DNA of 64,000 nt from Reticulitermes lucifugus (GCA_026260175.1 JAKCWW010000092.1:88234-152233), one strand, 5' to 3'. Shown: positions 11,741-23,260, counted from the stretch's first letter. A program made the numbers and translations. Notes: generated from the letters alone by a model not told the origin.

Positions 11741-12805
11741 GTTTGAAGATGTTTGAAAATGAGGAGGATATTTGAAGTAAGGTGGATATGAGAAGAGGCT
11801 AGAAAGAACTACGTATTGAGGAGTTTCGTAATATGTTCTTTCCATAAAATACCATAAGAAAGGTAAAATCAAGGACAATGATATTGGTAGGACCTGTAGC
11901 ACGTACGAGAGACTTCAAAATTAAGTTCACAATTTTGTCTTTAAACGTGACGACGTGGGTTTATTTGGAAGTGTTAAATAAAGCGGAACTTTAGAAACTT
12001 GGATTGGATTTATCTTCATCACGGTAGTGTGCAGTGGCTGTCTATTGTGAATGTCTTAATGAAGCCTAGCGTTTTACAATAGGCGGACGAATTATTGGCT
12101 GGCCGAAGAGCGGGCACGTCAATAAGAACCGGATTCAAGACGATTTGAAGTTTCCATTTTTCGTCGACCACATCAGAGATCAGACCAAGATATTCTACTC
12201 AAAGTAACACACTATTTCGGCAACTTGGAAGGCATTGTGGCCTATGGAGGTATAACAGATTTGCGTGAAGTCTTAGCCGAAAGCGACTTGAAATCAGCAG
12301 TCCAGCTGAAGCTACCCACAAAAAGGCGGCCAAGCTGACAGAAGGAAACAAACCCAGCAAGTTCAGCTATCCGTATTGAGGTTTACAGTGATTTGCCTCA
12401 ATTGTAAGGCGTATCCCAACGTATAATTAAATCAGTGAGCACCGCCCGCATCCTCCCTTCCAATCGCAAAGGCCATCAGACAATGGAACTTCCCCCAACT
12501 TGCAAAGACCTTCCGTAGGTTCAAACCCTATACATCAAACCAAATAAATTTTTACCCAGTCCAAGATTCCTTACTATGTCTACGTGAGAACGTGAAATCC
12601 GTTAACCTAAGGACCGTCGCTCATCGTAACTATAACGTATACGTGTCATAGCCGAGAAATTTATTTCTTACGGAAGAATGGCTAAATGAACTAAGGAACA
12701 TCCTTAGATAGATTTTTGATTGTTTGATCGACCGGTTGGTCAGTCAGTTATTTGTATTCACTCACTCAACCAACGAATGCACTATTATAATTAATCTCTC
12801 ACTAG
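11741..12805. other. Stretch with no recognised gene
   Basis: The part at 12030-12440 is richer in GC and has some codon-like runs, but stops occur in every frame and I recognise no protein. It could be an old transposon fragment. Confidence 0.4.
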
Positions 12806-12851
12806 TACCCTACACATGTTTCGGCCCCATTGTGGCCATCATCAGGGGTAA
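12806..12851 (-). ncRNA. Hammerhead ribozyme motif, solo copy
   Basis: On the minus strand: TACCC, CTGATGA, a U, GGCC...GGCC stem II, GAAAC, ATGT loop, GTA, GGGTA. Stem I is five pairs (TACCC/GGGTA). The loop of stem III is four bases, so this copy should fold as a monomer more easily than the others. AT-rich DNA with TTAAAA-type words follows on the plus side, as at 25.4 kb, and may be the rest of a Penelope-type terminal unit. Confidence 0.75.
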
Positions 12852-13523
12852 CTTGTTATATATATACTTCACTTTACACTGCCCAATTTGGCACTGTTAT
12901 TCCACTATTGTTCTGTCAGTGTTACTACTTTACACTGGAAGTCACAAGCACTGCACTTTTTTGTAGGGTGTTAGGTTGTTATCTATTGAGATCGTCGTGG
13001 TTGTTAACATTTTTTATTAAATTATTTTGAACTGCTAAAACTGTTAAAACGTTGGTTTGTTTATATTGCAGTCCGTATTCTGTTGAATGACGTTGTAAGA
13101 CGCTGCGTTGTTGATGTCTATTGTAGTCGTTGATGTTGTTGATGATAGTTAAAAGTATAAAATTATAAAATTGTTAAAAAATTGCTGGCAACTGGTCATT
13201 TGTAAAGGAGTCTGTATCCTGTAGCTGTGTTGTCTAGATGCCTGGCTATGGGTGACTCGTTCATTGCATTGATTCATTGCCTGCCTGACTTGCTGGTTTG
13301 TACAACCTGAACGGCTGATAATTCTCAAGAAATTCTCTGCTAATTGTTCTTAGTATTCCCGCCAATGAATTGCGTTTTGGTGGGTGACTTTTGTTGTGTG
13401 GAATTTATTAGAACCATTATTTTATTTACCTTGCCAATTTTCGTGCAGTGACTTGTGGAAGACGAATTACATACCTCCAAGACAAGATCAAACACAAGAG
13501 GGACTGATATAACCAGATATGCA
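12852..13523. other. AT-rich flank, possible remainder of a Penelope-type terminal repeat
   Basis: There is no coding signal. The words TTAAAAGTATAAAATTATAA and GTTAAAA near 13150 resemble the DNA beside the 25.3-kb hammerhead motif, but the match is loose. Confidence 0.3.
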
Positions 13524-14812
13524 TACGTTCGACAGTAACTTCATGTTATTAACGTGTCTGACACTAACACTATGCTCTCAATGTGTTTGACAGTAACATT
13601 GTGTTAGTGACGTGCTTGACATTAACACTATGTTAAGAACGCATTTGGCAGTAACACTTTGCTCGTACCGTGTTTGACAGTAACATCGTGTTAGTGATGT
13701 GTTTGTAACAATGCGTTAGCCACGTGTTTGACAGTAACAAAGGGATAGAAACGTGTTTGACAGTAACATTGTGTTAGTGATGTGTTTGACAGTAACAATG
13801 CATTAGTAACATGTCTGACAGTAACACAGCCTTAGTAACGTGTCTGACACTAGCACTGTGATCGTAAAGTGTTTGACAGGAACATTGTGTTAGTGATGTG
13901 TTTAGCAGTAACAATGCATTAGTAACGTGTCTGACAGTAACACAGCCTTAGTAACGTGTCTGACAGTAGCACTGTGATCGTAACGTGTTTGACAGGAACA
14001 TTGTGTTAGTGATGTGTTTAGCAGTAACAATGCATTAGTAACATGTCTGACAGTAACACAGCCTTAGTAACGTGTCTGACACTANNNNNNNNNNNNNNNN
14101 NNNNNNNNNNNNNNNNNNNNNNNNNNNNNNNNNNNNNNNNNNNNNNNCAGTAACACTGCGTTAGTAACGTGTTTGACAGTAACATTGTGTTAGTGATGTG
14201 TTTGACAGTAGCGATGCATTAGTAACGTGTCTGACAGTAACAATGCATTAGTAACGTGTTTGACAGTAACAATGCATTAGTAACGTGTCTGACAGTAACA
14301 TTGTGTTAGTGATGTGTTTGACAGTAACAATGCATTAGTAACGTATTTGACAGTAACATTGTGTTAGTGATGTGTTTAGCAGTAACAATGCATTAGTAAC
14401 GTGTCTGACAGTAACACAGCCTTAGTAACGTGTCTGACAGTAGCACTGTGATCGTAACGTGTTTGACAGGAACATTGTGTTAGTGATGTGTTTGACAGTA
14501 ACACTGCGTTAGTAACGTGTTTGACAGTAACATTGTGTTAGTGATGTGTTTGACAGTAACAATGCATTAGTAACGTGTCTGACAGAAACAATGCATTAGT
14601 AACGTGTTTGACAGTAACATTGTGTTAGTGATGTGTTTGACAGTAACAATGCATTAGTAACGTATCTGACAGTAACATTGTGTTAGTGATGTGTTTATCA
14701 GTAACAATGCATTAGTAACGTGTCTGACAGTAGCACTGTGATCATAACGTGTTTGACAGGAACGTTGTGTTAGTGATGTGTTTGACAGTAACACTGTGTT
14801 CGCAACGTGTTT
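13524..14812. repeat. 29-bp minisatellite with 116-bp higher-order unit, about 44 copies
   Basis: The monomer reads GTGTTTGACAGTAACATTGT followed by GTTAGTGAT (29 bp). Variants include AATGCATTAGTAAC, ACAGCCTTAGTAAC and AGCACTGTGATCGTAAC endings. Four different monomers form a repeating 116-bp block: the landmark GACAGG recurs at 13875 and 13991. The outer copies at both ends are more diverged, as expected when unequal exchange homogenises the middle. An assembly gap at 14085-14147 lies inside the array, so true length is unknown. Open frames inside it are artefacts. Confidence 0.93.
14085..14147. other. Assembly gap (63 N) inside the minisatellite
   Basis: This is a run of N in a tandem array, so copy number here is unresolved. 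Confidence 1.
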
Positions 14813-15479
14813 CTCTGCTCTCAAGTCTTTGTGCCGCAGTCTGTGTGTAGTGCCACTGCCATCGATAATGATGACACTTCCCTTTAAGAACTTGCCATTT
14901 GCTCGCAGAATGACTGAGTGAGATGCAAATCCACACATTTCGCTTTCTTCCCAGTAAAGTACAATGTAACTACACCATTTCTTTTTCCTTATAGAAATAT
15001 TCTTTAATTGCTAGGTTTTTATTGTCACCTGGCGAAAAAACACGTACAAAACATTGTGGCTGACGGTTTTATTTCCGCGGTGCCAATCGGAGCATTTAGT
15101 GATAAAACCTCTTTTAACATAGGGCCTACTACTGCTGGCAAAAACTGTCACGTAGATTGTAGAAGATTGCTGGAAGAGCGCTGCATTACCAAAATTGCTC
15201 TGAGGCAGCGAAAATGACTCTGATAATGCCTTAATTATTTACATCTTTTGTCTGACAAGAGGCACTGTGTTTGCTGATGATATAATGAAATCATTACGCT
15301 AGAATTAATAATGTTGTTATCATTCAGCTGTCAATAAAAATCCCGTAAGGAATGTTCGAGTTCAGATCGCTTCTGAATCCTGTAGACGTTTCAAAAGACC
15401 CCGTGGCTTAGGATCTTGCCATTGACGAGAGCCTCTACCTACACACAAATTGACACAACACAGAAAAATTTCTTGAACC
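14813..15479. other. Stretch with no recognised feature
   Basis: A 69-codon open frame at 15008-15217 has no family signature that I recognise. No repeat can be named. Confidence 0.4.
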
Positions 15480-15545
15480 GAATTCGAAATATCGAACCTA
15501 GATCGTTGCAAGCCCTACACCGCGCAGCTACTAAAATCAACAGGA
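15410..15545 (-). mobile_element. tRNA-derived SINE-like fragment
   Basis: On the minus strand the sequence TAGCTGCGCGGTGTAGGGC followed by ATCTAGGTTCGATATTTCG resembles an A box and B box of an RNA polymerase III promoter. The downstream body contains TAGGTAGAGGCTCTCGTC. No target-site duplication was found. The family differs from the main SINE of the window or is much diverged. Confidence 0.4.
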
Positions 15546-16443
15546 AACAATATAAGTAACGATCTAAGAATTCCACCAGCGACAACTTCAGCGAACGTTA
15601 TTAGGCCTACCTAGGCGTAGTTTTTGATAAAGCTTGTGCATAGAGTGGACCACGCAAAATACGGAGTTTATAGACAGTGCTTTAAGAAACAGGTGTTGTT
15701 ATTGTTGTCACCATCATTATCATCATTGTTATCATATTAGTGTTGACAGATAGGATTGATGGAAAGCAAAATATTGCTAGAAAGTACTGCCTGCTGAAAA
15801 CGTTTATTTTAATAAGTGAAAACTTTCACTTAAATATTAGTTCTCTAGGAAATAAATAACTGCTTCCGTGGTGATGTTTTGCAAATTAATTCCTACTATT
15901 TTTTGCTTATTGCAGTGTCAGGCACCCTTGAGGTCAACGGCCCGTAAAAGCGGCCATTATGTTATTATCAGCACTTTACCTGGCAGCTATGAGGGGTGCA
16001 GAATTGACCTGGCATAGTACAGAGAAATGTGTGAATGATGTTTTTGAGATGAGTCTTGTAAGAACAGAGTTAAGGGTCAATTGAGTATGGGTAACGACTC
16101 CAATGAGGGCACTTGGTTAGGTTCACGAAACGAGGTGGTGTCGTGGACCCGAATTGTGTAGACGAGAAGGCCGACTGACATGCCTGGGGGACTCTGCACG
16201 TGACTCTCTGTTCTGGGTGTTCTCGTCCAGCAGCAGGTTCCCATGGAGTGAGTAAGACATTTACGTTTTCTGGAGACAGTAGAAGAGACGAAGTAAGGGT
16301 CGCATTGAGAAAATTGTAACTTTCCATTCGTACGTTCTGGTGCTCACGGGAATATTGACCATGTCAGTAAACTTTATGTTAAATGGGAAATTGGTTAGTT
16401 AGTATAAGATTCAGTTAAGAATTTATTTTCTATATTTTATGGC
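15546..16443. other. No recognised gene; GC-richer island at about 15905-16330
   Basis: The segment from about 15905 stands out in GC content from the surrounding DNA. An 85-codon open frame on the minus strand (16070-16327) has a serine/proline-rich composition and no family signature. It could be an unrecognised transposon, an exon or chance. Confidence 0.35.
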
Positions 16444-16444
16444 T

Positions 16445-16732
16445 ATACAAAAATGGTGCCGATCCCAGTGGCCGCGCGGTCTAAGGCGTAGGTCTACTGC
16501 CGCTTGATTGCTGGGATTGTGGGTCCGAATCCCGCTGGGGGCATGGATGTCTCTCTCTTGTGAATGTTGTTTGTTGTCAGGTAGAGGTCTTTGCGACGGG
16601 CTGGTCACTCGTCCAGATGAGTCCTACCGAGTGTGGCGTGTCTAAAGTGTGTGATCGCGAAACCTCGAAAAATGGGGAGGCCTAGGCCCCCTAGTGGCTC
16701 TCGAGCCATAGGAAAAAAAATACATAAATGGT
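16445..16732 (+). mobile_element. tRNA-derived SINE, family 1, near full length, with target-site duplication
   Basis: The head has an A-box-like GTGGCCGCGCGGTCTAAGG and a B box GGGTCCGAATCCC. The body follows (GATGTCTCTCTCTTGTGAATG ... CCTACCGAGTGTGG), then a 3' end of CCCTAGTGGCTCTCGAGCCA and an A-rich tail. Flanks ATACAAAAATGGT (16445-16457) and ATACATAAATGGT (16720-16732) match at 12 of 13 bases. The element itself is 16458-16719. Mobilisation would need a partner LINE. The minus-strand open frame 16423-16608 is a shadow. Confidence 0.88.
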
Positions 16733-17898
16733 AGTTTATAGGTTCTCAGCTGTATGATTGCGTCCATCCGTATCTAGGTACGACGTTCGGACTGTAGCGA
16801 TCGCCCAGGTCGCTTCCCAATCCCACGTCCCGGAGAGGGTTAAAAAACCATTAGCAGACACCCTAAAAACCAGACACAGTTAGCTTTCCCACTGGGCTGG
16901 ATTGCAATATCAGTAACACAGTAGTAAGGGTTCGTGGGCGGTGGCACCTCTACCAACGCTGTGTACAGCTCTCATCCCTATTACGGAGATAGCCTGGAAC
17001 TCCAGAAGCGTAGTGCAGGGCTTAAAACCTCTACCGGTCGGTTGAGGGTCCTCGTTTTGAAAGCAGGGCAACGACGATATAGCACATATTCACGTGTAAA
17101 TGTATAACTGTACATTGTATAGCCTCTAACAGGCTTAAATATTGATGACGTCTTTACTGATTTTGCAATAGTACAAACACAGACCAGTAGGGCCAAAATT
17201 TAAGAGCGAATTATCTCTTGCGTAGCACCGCAAGGGTTAAGTAAGCAAAACACCCACAAATGAATGAAAAGTTTAACTACTACAGTTACTAAGATTTAGT
17301 TTCTTTTATGTCCTCATAGACTAGGCTACTGTAAGGGCGAAGTTATAAAAAATCTAATAAATATAAAAGCTACTGTTGTTTATCATATGACGTCATCTGC
17401 AGTGGTAGACAGGTAACTACGTAGCAATATGTACGTCGCCACATCTCAGAAGATAGCTTCATATCCACCGCAGTCAGATAGACAAATCTCAACAAATATC
17501 AGTTCAAAGAGAGCAGCGTTTGTTTATACTTGCTTGCGTGCGTGCGTGTGTACGTGCGTGTGAGTGTGTAGAGGCAGAAATATTTCACAGTCTCTCTACT
17601 AGATGATACGCAATGAGTAATTTCCCTCGCTATGCGGTTTGCATTAGGACGCCTAAACTTTGCTTGTCGGCCATCCTCGATTAGAACTTTGCAACGTTTC
17701 TCAAAGAGAATCTCAATTCCCTGAGGCATTTGCTGCTCACACAGGGAATAAAATTATCCAGCCGTCTCTCAGCCATGTTAAGTTGCTGTATGTCGCTTTC
17801 CCATTGTGGCAGTAATTAGCATCCTTTCCATTTATTATTATTATTATTATTACTATTATTATTAGGTAATATATCAGAATTTCCTGAAGTATTTGAAG
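16733..17898. other. No recognised gene; GC-richer block, (GT)n tract and (TTA)n microsatellite
   Basis: The 16740-17240 block is unusually rich in GC for this window and has no clear frame. A GT/GC-rich tract lies at 17524-17572 and a (TTA)n microsatellite at 17829-17865. The minus-strand open frame 17499-17729 crosses the GT tract and is not convincing. Confidence 0.4.
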
Positions 17899-18181
17899 AT
17901 TTTTTATTAAGGGGCCCCTTAACAGATGCTACGGACGCACCGCAGCCTTGAAGGCTTATTGTACAACCCTGTGATCAAGACGATGAGGCCTTTTCTGCTT
18001 TTACATTTTAATGGAACACAGGTGGAATGAAAATTACAAGGGAAAACCGAAGTACTCGGAGAAGAACCTTTCCCAGTGCCACTTTGTCCACCACAAATTA
18101 CACATGGACCGAACCCGGGCCTCCGCGGTGAGAGGCCGACGACTAACCGCCTGAGCCAAGACACGGCCATAGTATTTGAAG
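17888..18181 (-). mobile_element. tRNA-derived SINE, family 2, with perfect target-site duplication
   Basis: A perfect 11-bp direct repeat AGTATTTGAAG flanks the insertion (17888-17898 and 18171-18181). Read on the minus strand, the head GGCTCAGGCGGTTAGTCGTC and GGCCCGGGTTCGG gives an A-box/B-box pair. The body contains TCTTCTCCGAGTACTTCGG and TCATTCCACCTGTGTTCCAT, and the unit ends in an A tail (T run near 17901). The element spans 17899-18170. Related copies are at 41.1 and 23.9 kb (minus strand) and 28.6 kb (plus strand). Confidence 0.85.
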
Positions 18182-19985
18182 TTACCCACCCTGCATGATA
18201 GAAGGCAGCAGCTTTGTGCAGAGATTCTTGTTGCGGTTTTTATAGGAATAAAATATTCCGGTTCCGTCTGGATATCGCAGATATCCGGGCACTTACTCGT
18301 AATATTAGGAACTTCACTCCGTTTTTCGTTACTCCTCTTGGTGCTTTCCAGCCGCTAACGTGGTGCACAAACACGTTGGTTTTGTTTAGGAAACCTGTTA
18401 CTTCTATAAAGTAGACTTTATCTTGTTTTAATACATTGCCACAATGACTGAGCTCTGTTTATATCATGGGGTTGTTGAGACAGCACGTGTTATATCTAAG
18501 AAAACGGGATGACAAACCTAAAAATCACTAAAATTCGCTTAATGAGCGGTCAAGAAACGTATCATCCCTTGCAGTGAGAACAAATTGAGAAGCAATTGAG
18601 AAGCCAGATGGCATATTTGAATACCATTGCCCATTAACGCTTTAGTTCTATGTATTAAGATGAAAGACTCCAATAATTTTCTAAAACATGTTACCGTTAT
18701 ATTCCACAAATTAGCGGAGCCCACATGAGAATAAAAAAGTTACAAAATTCGTTAATAACAAACAAAGTAGATTAGCTGCTTTTGTATTTTTTACGAGGGA
18801 TTTAATATTTTCTGCCTAGAAAAGAATCGTTATTGCCTTCAACTTCACGTCATATTAAACATTTTGTTCACAGATGAATGTGAATATTTGAAGTTTTCAG
18901 TTGCATCAGCGGATGCAACTGAAAAGTCCATGCCGCCACATTCCGTATCATGCCTCACAGACGCCTTCAAAGCAAGAGACGTATACTTCATGACAGTCTG
19001 TGTGGTGTGCGTGAAAGTAAAACCTCTCTCATAATAGCTACCGTGAGCCTTGTCATCAAATTTATCACTTTATGCCCATTCTTTCTTCTTTCTCTTTTGC
19101 CTACTATTATTTCTCTCACACCTTATTTTTCTTCCCTTTTTTCAAAGCTTTGCTTATCCACAAAAGAAGCTTGTATGGATCTGGAAAGAACTGCCTTCGT
19201 GTTGCACCTAAGTAATACAGGCTGTTCGAAAAGTTTTGGAAACTAATTCAAGATAAGAATATTTTAAGCGTGGAATACAACCGAATGGCAAATTTATATT
19301 TTTGCTCTCTCCTGCACAGTTTCGGAACCGTGTCTTATTCACGTTGCGATGACGAATATTTGTAGAAGGTACTGAGGTATCTGTAAAGTAATTAAAATAC
19401 AGAGCGAAAAAATCCTTTTGAGAATTTTGTCAATGTATTTAATTTGTCTAAGCAAGGCAGAATAATGAACATACTTAAATATTTACTGAATATATTTTCC
19501 CGACGTCTTGACATAATACTGAGGAACAGGACATAAACGATAGTTTTATCGATTGCTTGGAAGCGGTGTAAAAAAATTATACTTTGAGAATAAAAAATAA
19601 GTTATAAAAGTTTGAAAAGGAGTTAAGAAAGTTTTTGGAATTTAAGAAAGATGAATTACGCTCGAAATAAACCTATATTAAATCTGAAATTTAAATTAAG
19701 ACTAAAAAGAGACCTGTATGACGTAGCTACTTTAAAGATTGTAATTTCATAATATCATTTATGTATTTCTATATGTGCACCTAAAGTGTTTCAACACAAC
19801 CCTTTCATCTTACAGGGTAAATTTGTTTCAGATATGTATGTAATACGTAACATGGCAGAATATATCAGGTATTTAAAATTAACCCTTATATTCTTAGTGT
19901 ATTAACTGCATTTCTTTCAAAGTAAAGATGTGCCTTTATGAGTTTTCTATAACCCTGAATTCTAGACGTTTTTGAGAAGCAAAAA
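18182..19985. other. AT-rich stretch with one short perfect hairpin
   Basis: No gene is recognised. A perfect 14-bp inverted repeat TTTTCAGTTGCATC with a four-base loop lies at 18894-18925. The 19216-19242 segment (TACAGGCTGTTCGAAAAGT) resembles the end motif of a common insect DNA transposon group, but no partner end was found. Confidence 0.4.
18894..18925. repeat. Perfect 14-bp hairpin
   Basis: Left arm TTTTCAGTTGCATC (18894-18907), loop AGCG and right arm GATGCAACTGAAAA (18912-18925) are all exact. Confidence 0.85.
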
Positions 19986-20430
19986 TAAAAGCTTTATTTT
20001 GAGAACATCTCGATCCGGCGGTTTATTTTGTGACTTAGAATCAGAGACAATACCAGCTAGCCGAATTTTCATGAAACTCGGTATTTGAATTCTTTACAAA
20101 AAGTTGTCGAGAAAGCAAGAAATTTTTATGAATCAGCCCTACGACAGGCGTATGTTTCTTAAGAGCGTAAATGAAATGTTGTCCTACTAGGCCTATTTAA
20201 GGTTTCAATTTGATTTGGAAAAAATTCGGTAGATAGTACGTCTAGAAACTTCATTGAGTGACTGTATTTCGTGAAAATCGGCACTGTGAGGGCCGCATTA
20301 ACTTTGGAGCGTAACAGGTGGTTTATACTCCTCACATTTATTGCTAAATATGAGTGTAATTCGCTAGGTATGACCATATCCCTGTTCAAATGTTTTGAGA
20401 TTCATAAAACTCGGTGGAGTAAAAGACATG
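19986..20430 (+). repeat. Degenerate dispersed repeat, cluster A
   Basis: Three copies of a motif near TTTCGTGAAAATCGGC, often followed by GGAGTGAAAG or similar, occur at about 20066, 20266 and 20398. The same motif returns at 22.7-23.3 kb. Spacing is irregular and each copy is diverged. No open frame links them. Confidence 0.45.
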
Positions 20431-21260
20431 AATTTTTACGATCGTAAATAACGTCTATTCGCTTACGGTGAAACCTATAATAAAATATTTATAAAGTGAA
20501 GAACGCCATTTAAAGCTCTGTAAACCATGTCAGTTTTGCCTCTTGGAAGAAGTTCTTATTTTGAAGTAGAGAATTATTATCCTTTTCTCTTCTTTAAGTA
20601 TCCTTGAATATGTTTGTAAATATAACGTATAATTATTTTGAAAGAATGTAATAGATAATAGACAAATTTGACTCCGCAACGAAATGTCAAGAAATGAATA
20701 TTAAGTGAAATTATTATATGTGTATCTCGTGCAGAAAAAATTGAAAAATCTTAGCAAAAAAGCCTGTGACCTAATAGATTATATAACGTAGAATTTAAAG
20801 TTTCTTTTTGCTAATCAGATGCGAAAGGTTCAGCGTAGATAAAGTCAATGTTTGCAGCTAATATCAAAGATACAAAATCGTACTAGAATAAACTTTCAGA
20901 GAAGTAGAGGACATTACGTAAACCGGCACTAACAATAACAGTTGAGCCGAAAAACAGTAATATAAATCCATTAAAGAATGGCAGGAAAGTATTAGGCAAC
21001 ATATCGGGCAAACTGGATTTTCGAAGATGTAGATGGATAGAACTGGCTCAGGATCATCCCAAATAATGGGCTATAGTATTATCAAATATTGACCATTTGG
21101 ATTACCTGAAGGTAATTCTTGAATTATGAAACATTTAAAAAACCTCCAAGCTTTGTAAGAGATTGGGACAGACTTAGATACCTTATTAAGAAGGAAGTAA
21201 CTTTGCTTCGAGGGAGGTGGCTGTCATGTTTTGACTTCCATAACCGGCGACTGTGATGGA
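20431..21260. other. AT-rich stretch with no recognised feature
   Basis: No gene, RNA or named repeat is visible. Confidence 0.45.
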
Positions 21261-21529
21261 TTTTTGCACGATATATCTTTTTTTTCCGTAACGCAACATC
21301 TCCTAGTTGGCCAGGGCCTTCTCATTATTGAGGTTTCATGATCACATTCAGTTAGACACACCACACTCAGTAGGACTCCTCTGGACGAGTGATTTCTATC
21401 TGACAACACACAACACTCACAAGAGACAGACTTCCATGCCCCCGGCGGTATTCGAACTCGCCATCCCAACAAGCGAGCGCCCGCAGACCTACGCCTTAAA
21501 CCGCACAGCCACTGGGTTTTGCAACATAT
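21261..21529 (-). mobile_element. tRNA-derived SINE, family 1, with internal deletion
   Basis: On the minus strand it has the family 1 head (CAGTGGCTGTGCGGTTTAAGG), B box region and body. About 22 bases present in the 29.2-kb copy are missing after the TGACAACACA/ACGAGTGAT junction. The A tail is the T run at 21279-21286. Flanks TTTTGCACGATAT and TTTTGCAACATAT are an imperfect target-site duplication (11 of 13). Open frames 21224-21472 and 21307-21540 are shadows. Confidence 0.82.
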
Positions 21530-22036
21530 TACGTTGTTGATTTAGTTCAGTTTCCCTCAGCTGATATTAAGCCCTCTGTGAATTACTATTTTAAATAATA
21601 AAGAATGATAAACGTAACTATCAAATTAACCTATAAATGGCATACGATGTTTAAAGCCCTCGTTCATTTTTACATAAATTTGCAAGACCTTACAATATGA
21701 AACTGACATGTCGACTGTCGATTATTCCTCTGTCATCGTCATCACACGACAATATTCCGGGTATTTGGCCTCAATTTTTCATTTTTCTTTTTGCCTTATA
21801 ACTTACTCCTATAGGCTCCAAACACTCCTAGCCACACAACTTTAAAATTCCATACATTATTTCGTCCACAATTCTTTTTAATTTCACAAGGAATCTCATT
21901 GACTTTTGTTATAATAACTGATGATGTTTAGTGTTGTTATTCTATAGCGGACCTCGTACGTGTTTACTTAGTGTCTGTCATATAAATGTCCGCATTTGAG
22001 TCACACTACGAACATAGTGTAAAAGCGAAGGGACAA
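21530..22036. other. Stretch with no recognised feature
   Basis: No gene or named repeat was seen. Confidence 0.45.
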
Positions 22037-22096
22037 GTATATAGTCTTATTCCGACAAATGTACAAGTGTACATTTGTCGGAATAAGACTATATAC
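22037..22096. repeat. Perfect palindrome, 29-bp arms (foldback element)
   Basis: The left arm 22037-22065 is exactly complementary to 22068-22096, with only AG between them. It contains TTCCGACAAATGTACA and its reverse complement. The core CCGACAAATGTA recurs in the palindrome at 42363-42473. The direct repeat GGACAAGTA occurs just left (22031) and again at about 22128 and could be a duplication. There are no coding or polymerase III signals. Confidence 0.9.
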
Positions 22097-22755
22097 ATTA
22101 AAAATGTACGGTGAAAATAACATAAAGGACAAGTACACTGTGTTAATAAGTTTCCAAGGAACATATACAGTGAATTACTGGCCATAAAATTTAAGGATTA
22201 CTAGTACATTAACTTAAAGAGGGAAATACTCGTAATTTGCATTCAGTAGATCTAAAGTTCTCTATTATTCTAATGTTGACTGTTGACTGAATAAGAATGA
22301 GGTTTACGGTACTAAATATTAATGCAACGGAAAGTAAAATTGTTTTCGCAATTAGAAGGCGGTTGTGATATTGTATGCTAGTGTTTGTAAAAACTGCGTT
22401 AATAAAAGGAAGAAAGGAATATTGGAGAATTTGCATTATGGCTTTTGATCTACACATGTAGTGACTGCTTTGCTTCGCTGTTAGAGGCACAGAACGCCAT
22501 TACTAGCTCTTAGACTGATAGCATGATGGCCTTTATATCATACTGTGTTGTCATGACATTTCTGACACCTGTATTCTACGCGTGTCACTATAAACACTTA
22601 GACTTCAAACAGACGAACAATATTCCAATTAAACTGAAGGTAGCTGTGTAGGATACCACGTCATCAGTGGTGCAATTTAGGCAACATGACATCCGTCTCT
22701 CAGTCTTGTGTGTCTGTCTTTGTGTGACCCAGTATCAGCGAGTAAACTCTTTATT
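22097..22755. other. Stretch with no recognised gene
   Basis: The minus-strand open frame 22209-22490 (93 codons) is hydrophobic in places but has no family signature. I treat it as chance. Confidence 0.4.
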
Positions 22756-23260
22756 GGGTTTCACGAAATTCAGTACAGTAGCGTTTTACAAAAATGTGTC
22801 GAGCAAACTTGAGTTTCGTGAAAATCGTCTTGAGTGACATTTATTCATTCCTCAGGGATGTTAATGAATTTTTATCTATAATTTCTATATTTCTTGATCG
22901 ATTTGGACGAACGTCGCCGCAGAAAACCTCCACATACTTCCGCTATACAATTGTGAATATCACGGAAATAAAGGCAGAATTAGCTGAGAGATTAAAGATT
23001 ATTTTGCCACAATTTCTACATGCTTCATCCAACTTTAAGAATTTGGTATATACTACAAGCATGATAATTTATTGGGTGAAAGTGGGGTTTCTGAAAATCG
23101 GCGGAGTGAAAGCCACAATTTACGTTGACGACTAAGTGAATTTCTGACCGTAGTTTCCACATTCTTATGAGCTGGCGAATTACCGTATGGCTACTCTGTA
23201 TGTAACGCTCTTCATCATTTATTAATTTCGTGAAAATCAGCGCAGGGAAAGTTTTACTTT
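22756..23260 (+). repeat. Degenerate dispersed repeat, cluster B
   Basis: Motifs like TTTCGTGAAAATCGGC occur at about 22757, 22812, 23087 and 23225, three of them followed by GAGTGA or GGAGTGAAAG words. They match cluster A at 20.0-20.4 kb. The 113-codon open frame 22794-23135 overlaps these repeats and shows no protein family. Confidence 0.45.

Noticed and set aside
13524-14812. CRISPR-like array
   Set aside because: The units are contiguous 29-bp monomers without unique spacers. The genome is an animal's, and the pattern is a minisatellite.
14654-14938. 94-codon minus-strand frame with repeating residues
   Set aside because: It is the translation of a 29-bp minisatellite. A period of 29 is not a multiple of three, so the residue pattern is a by-product.
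22794-23135. 113-codon open frame
   Set aside because: It overlaps the degenerate TTTCGTGAAAATCGGC repeats and has no family signature.
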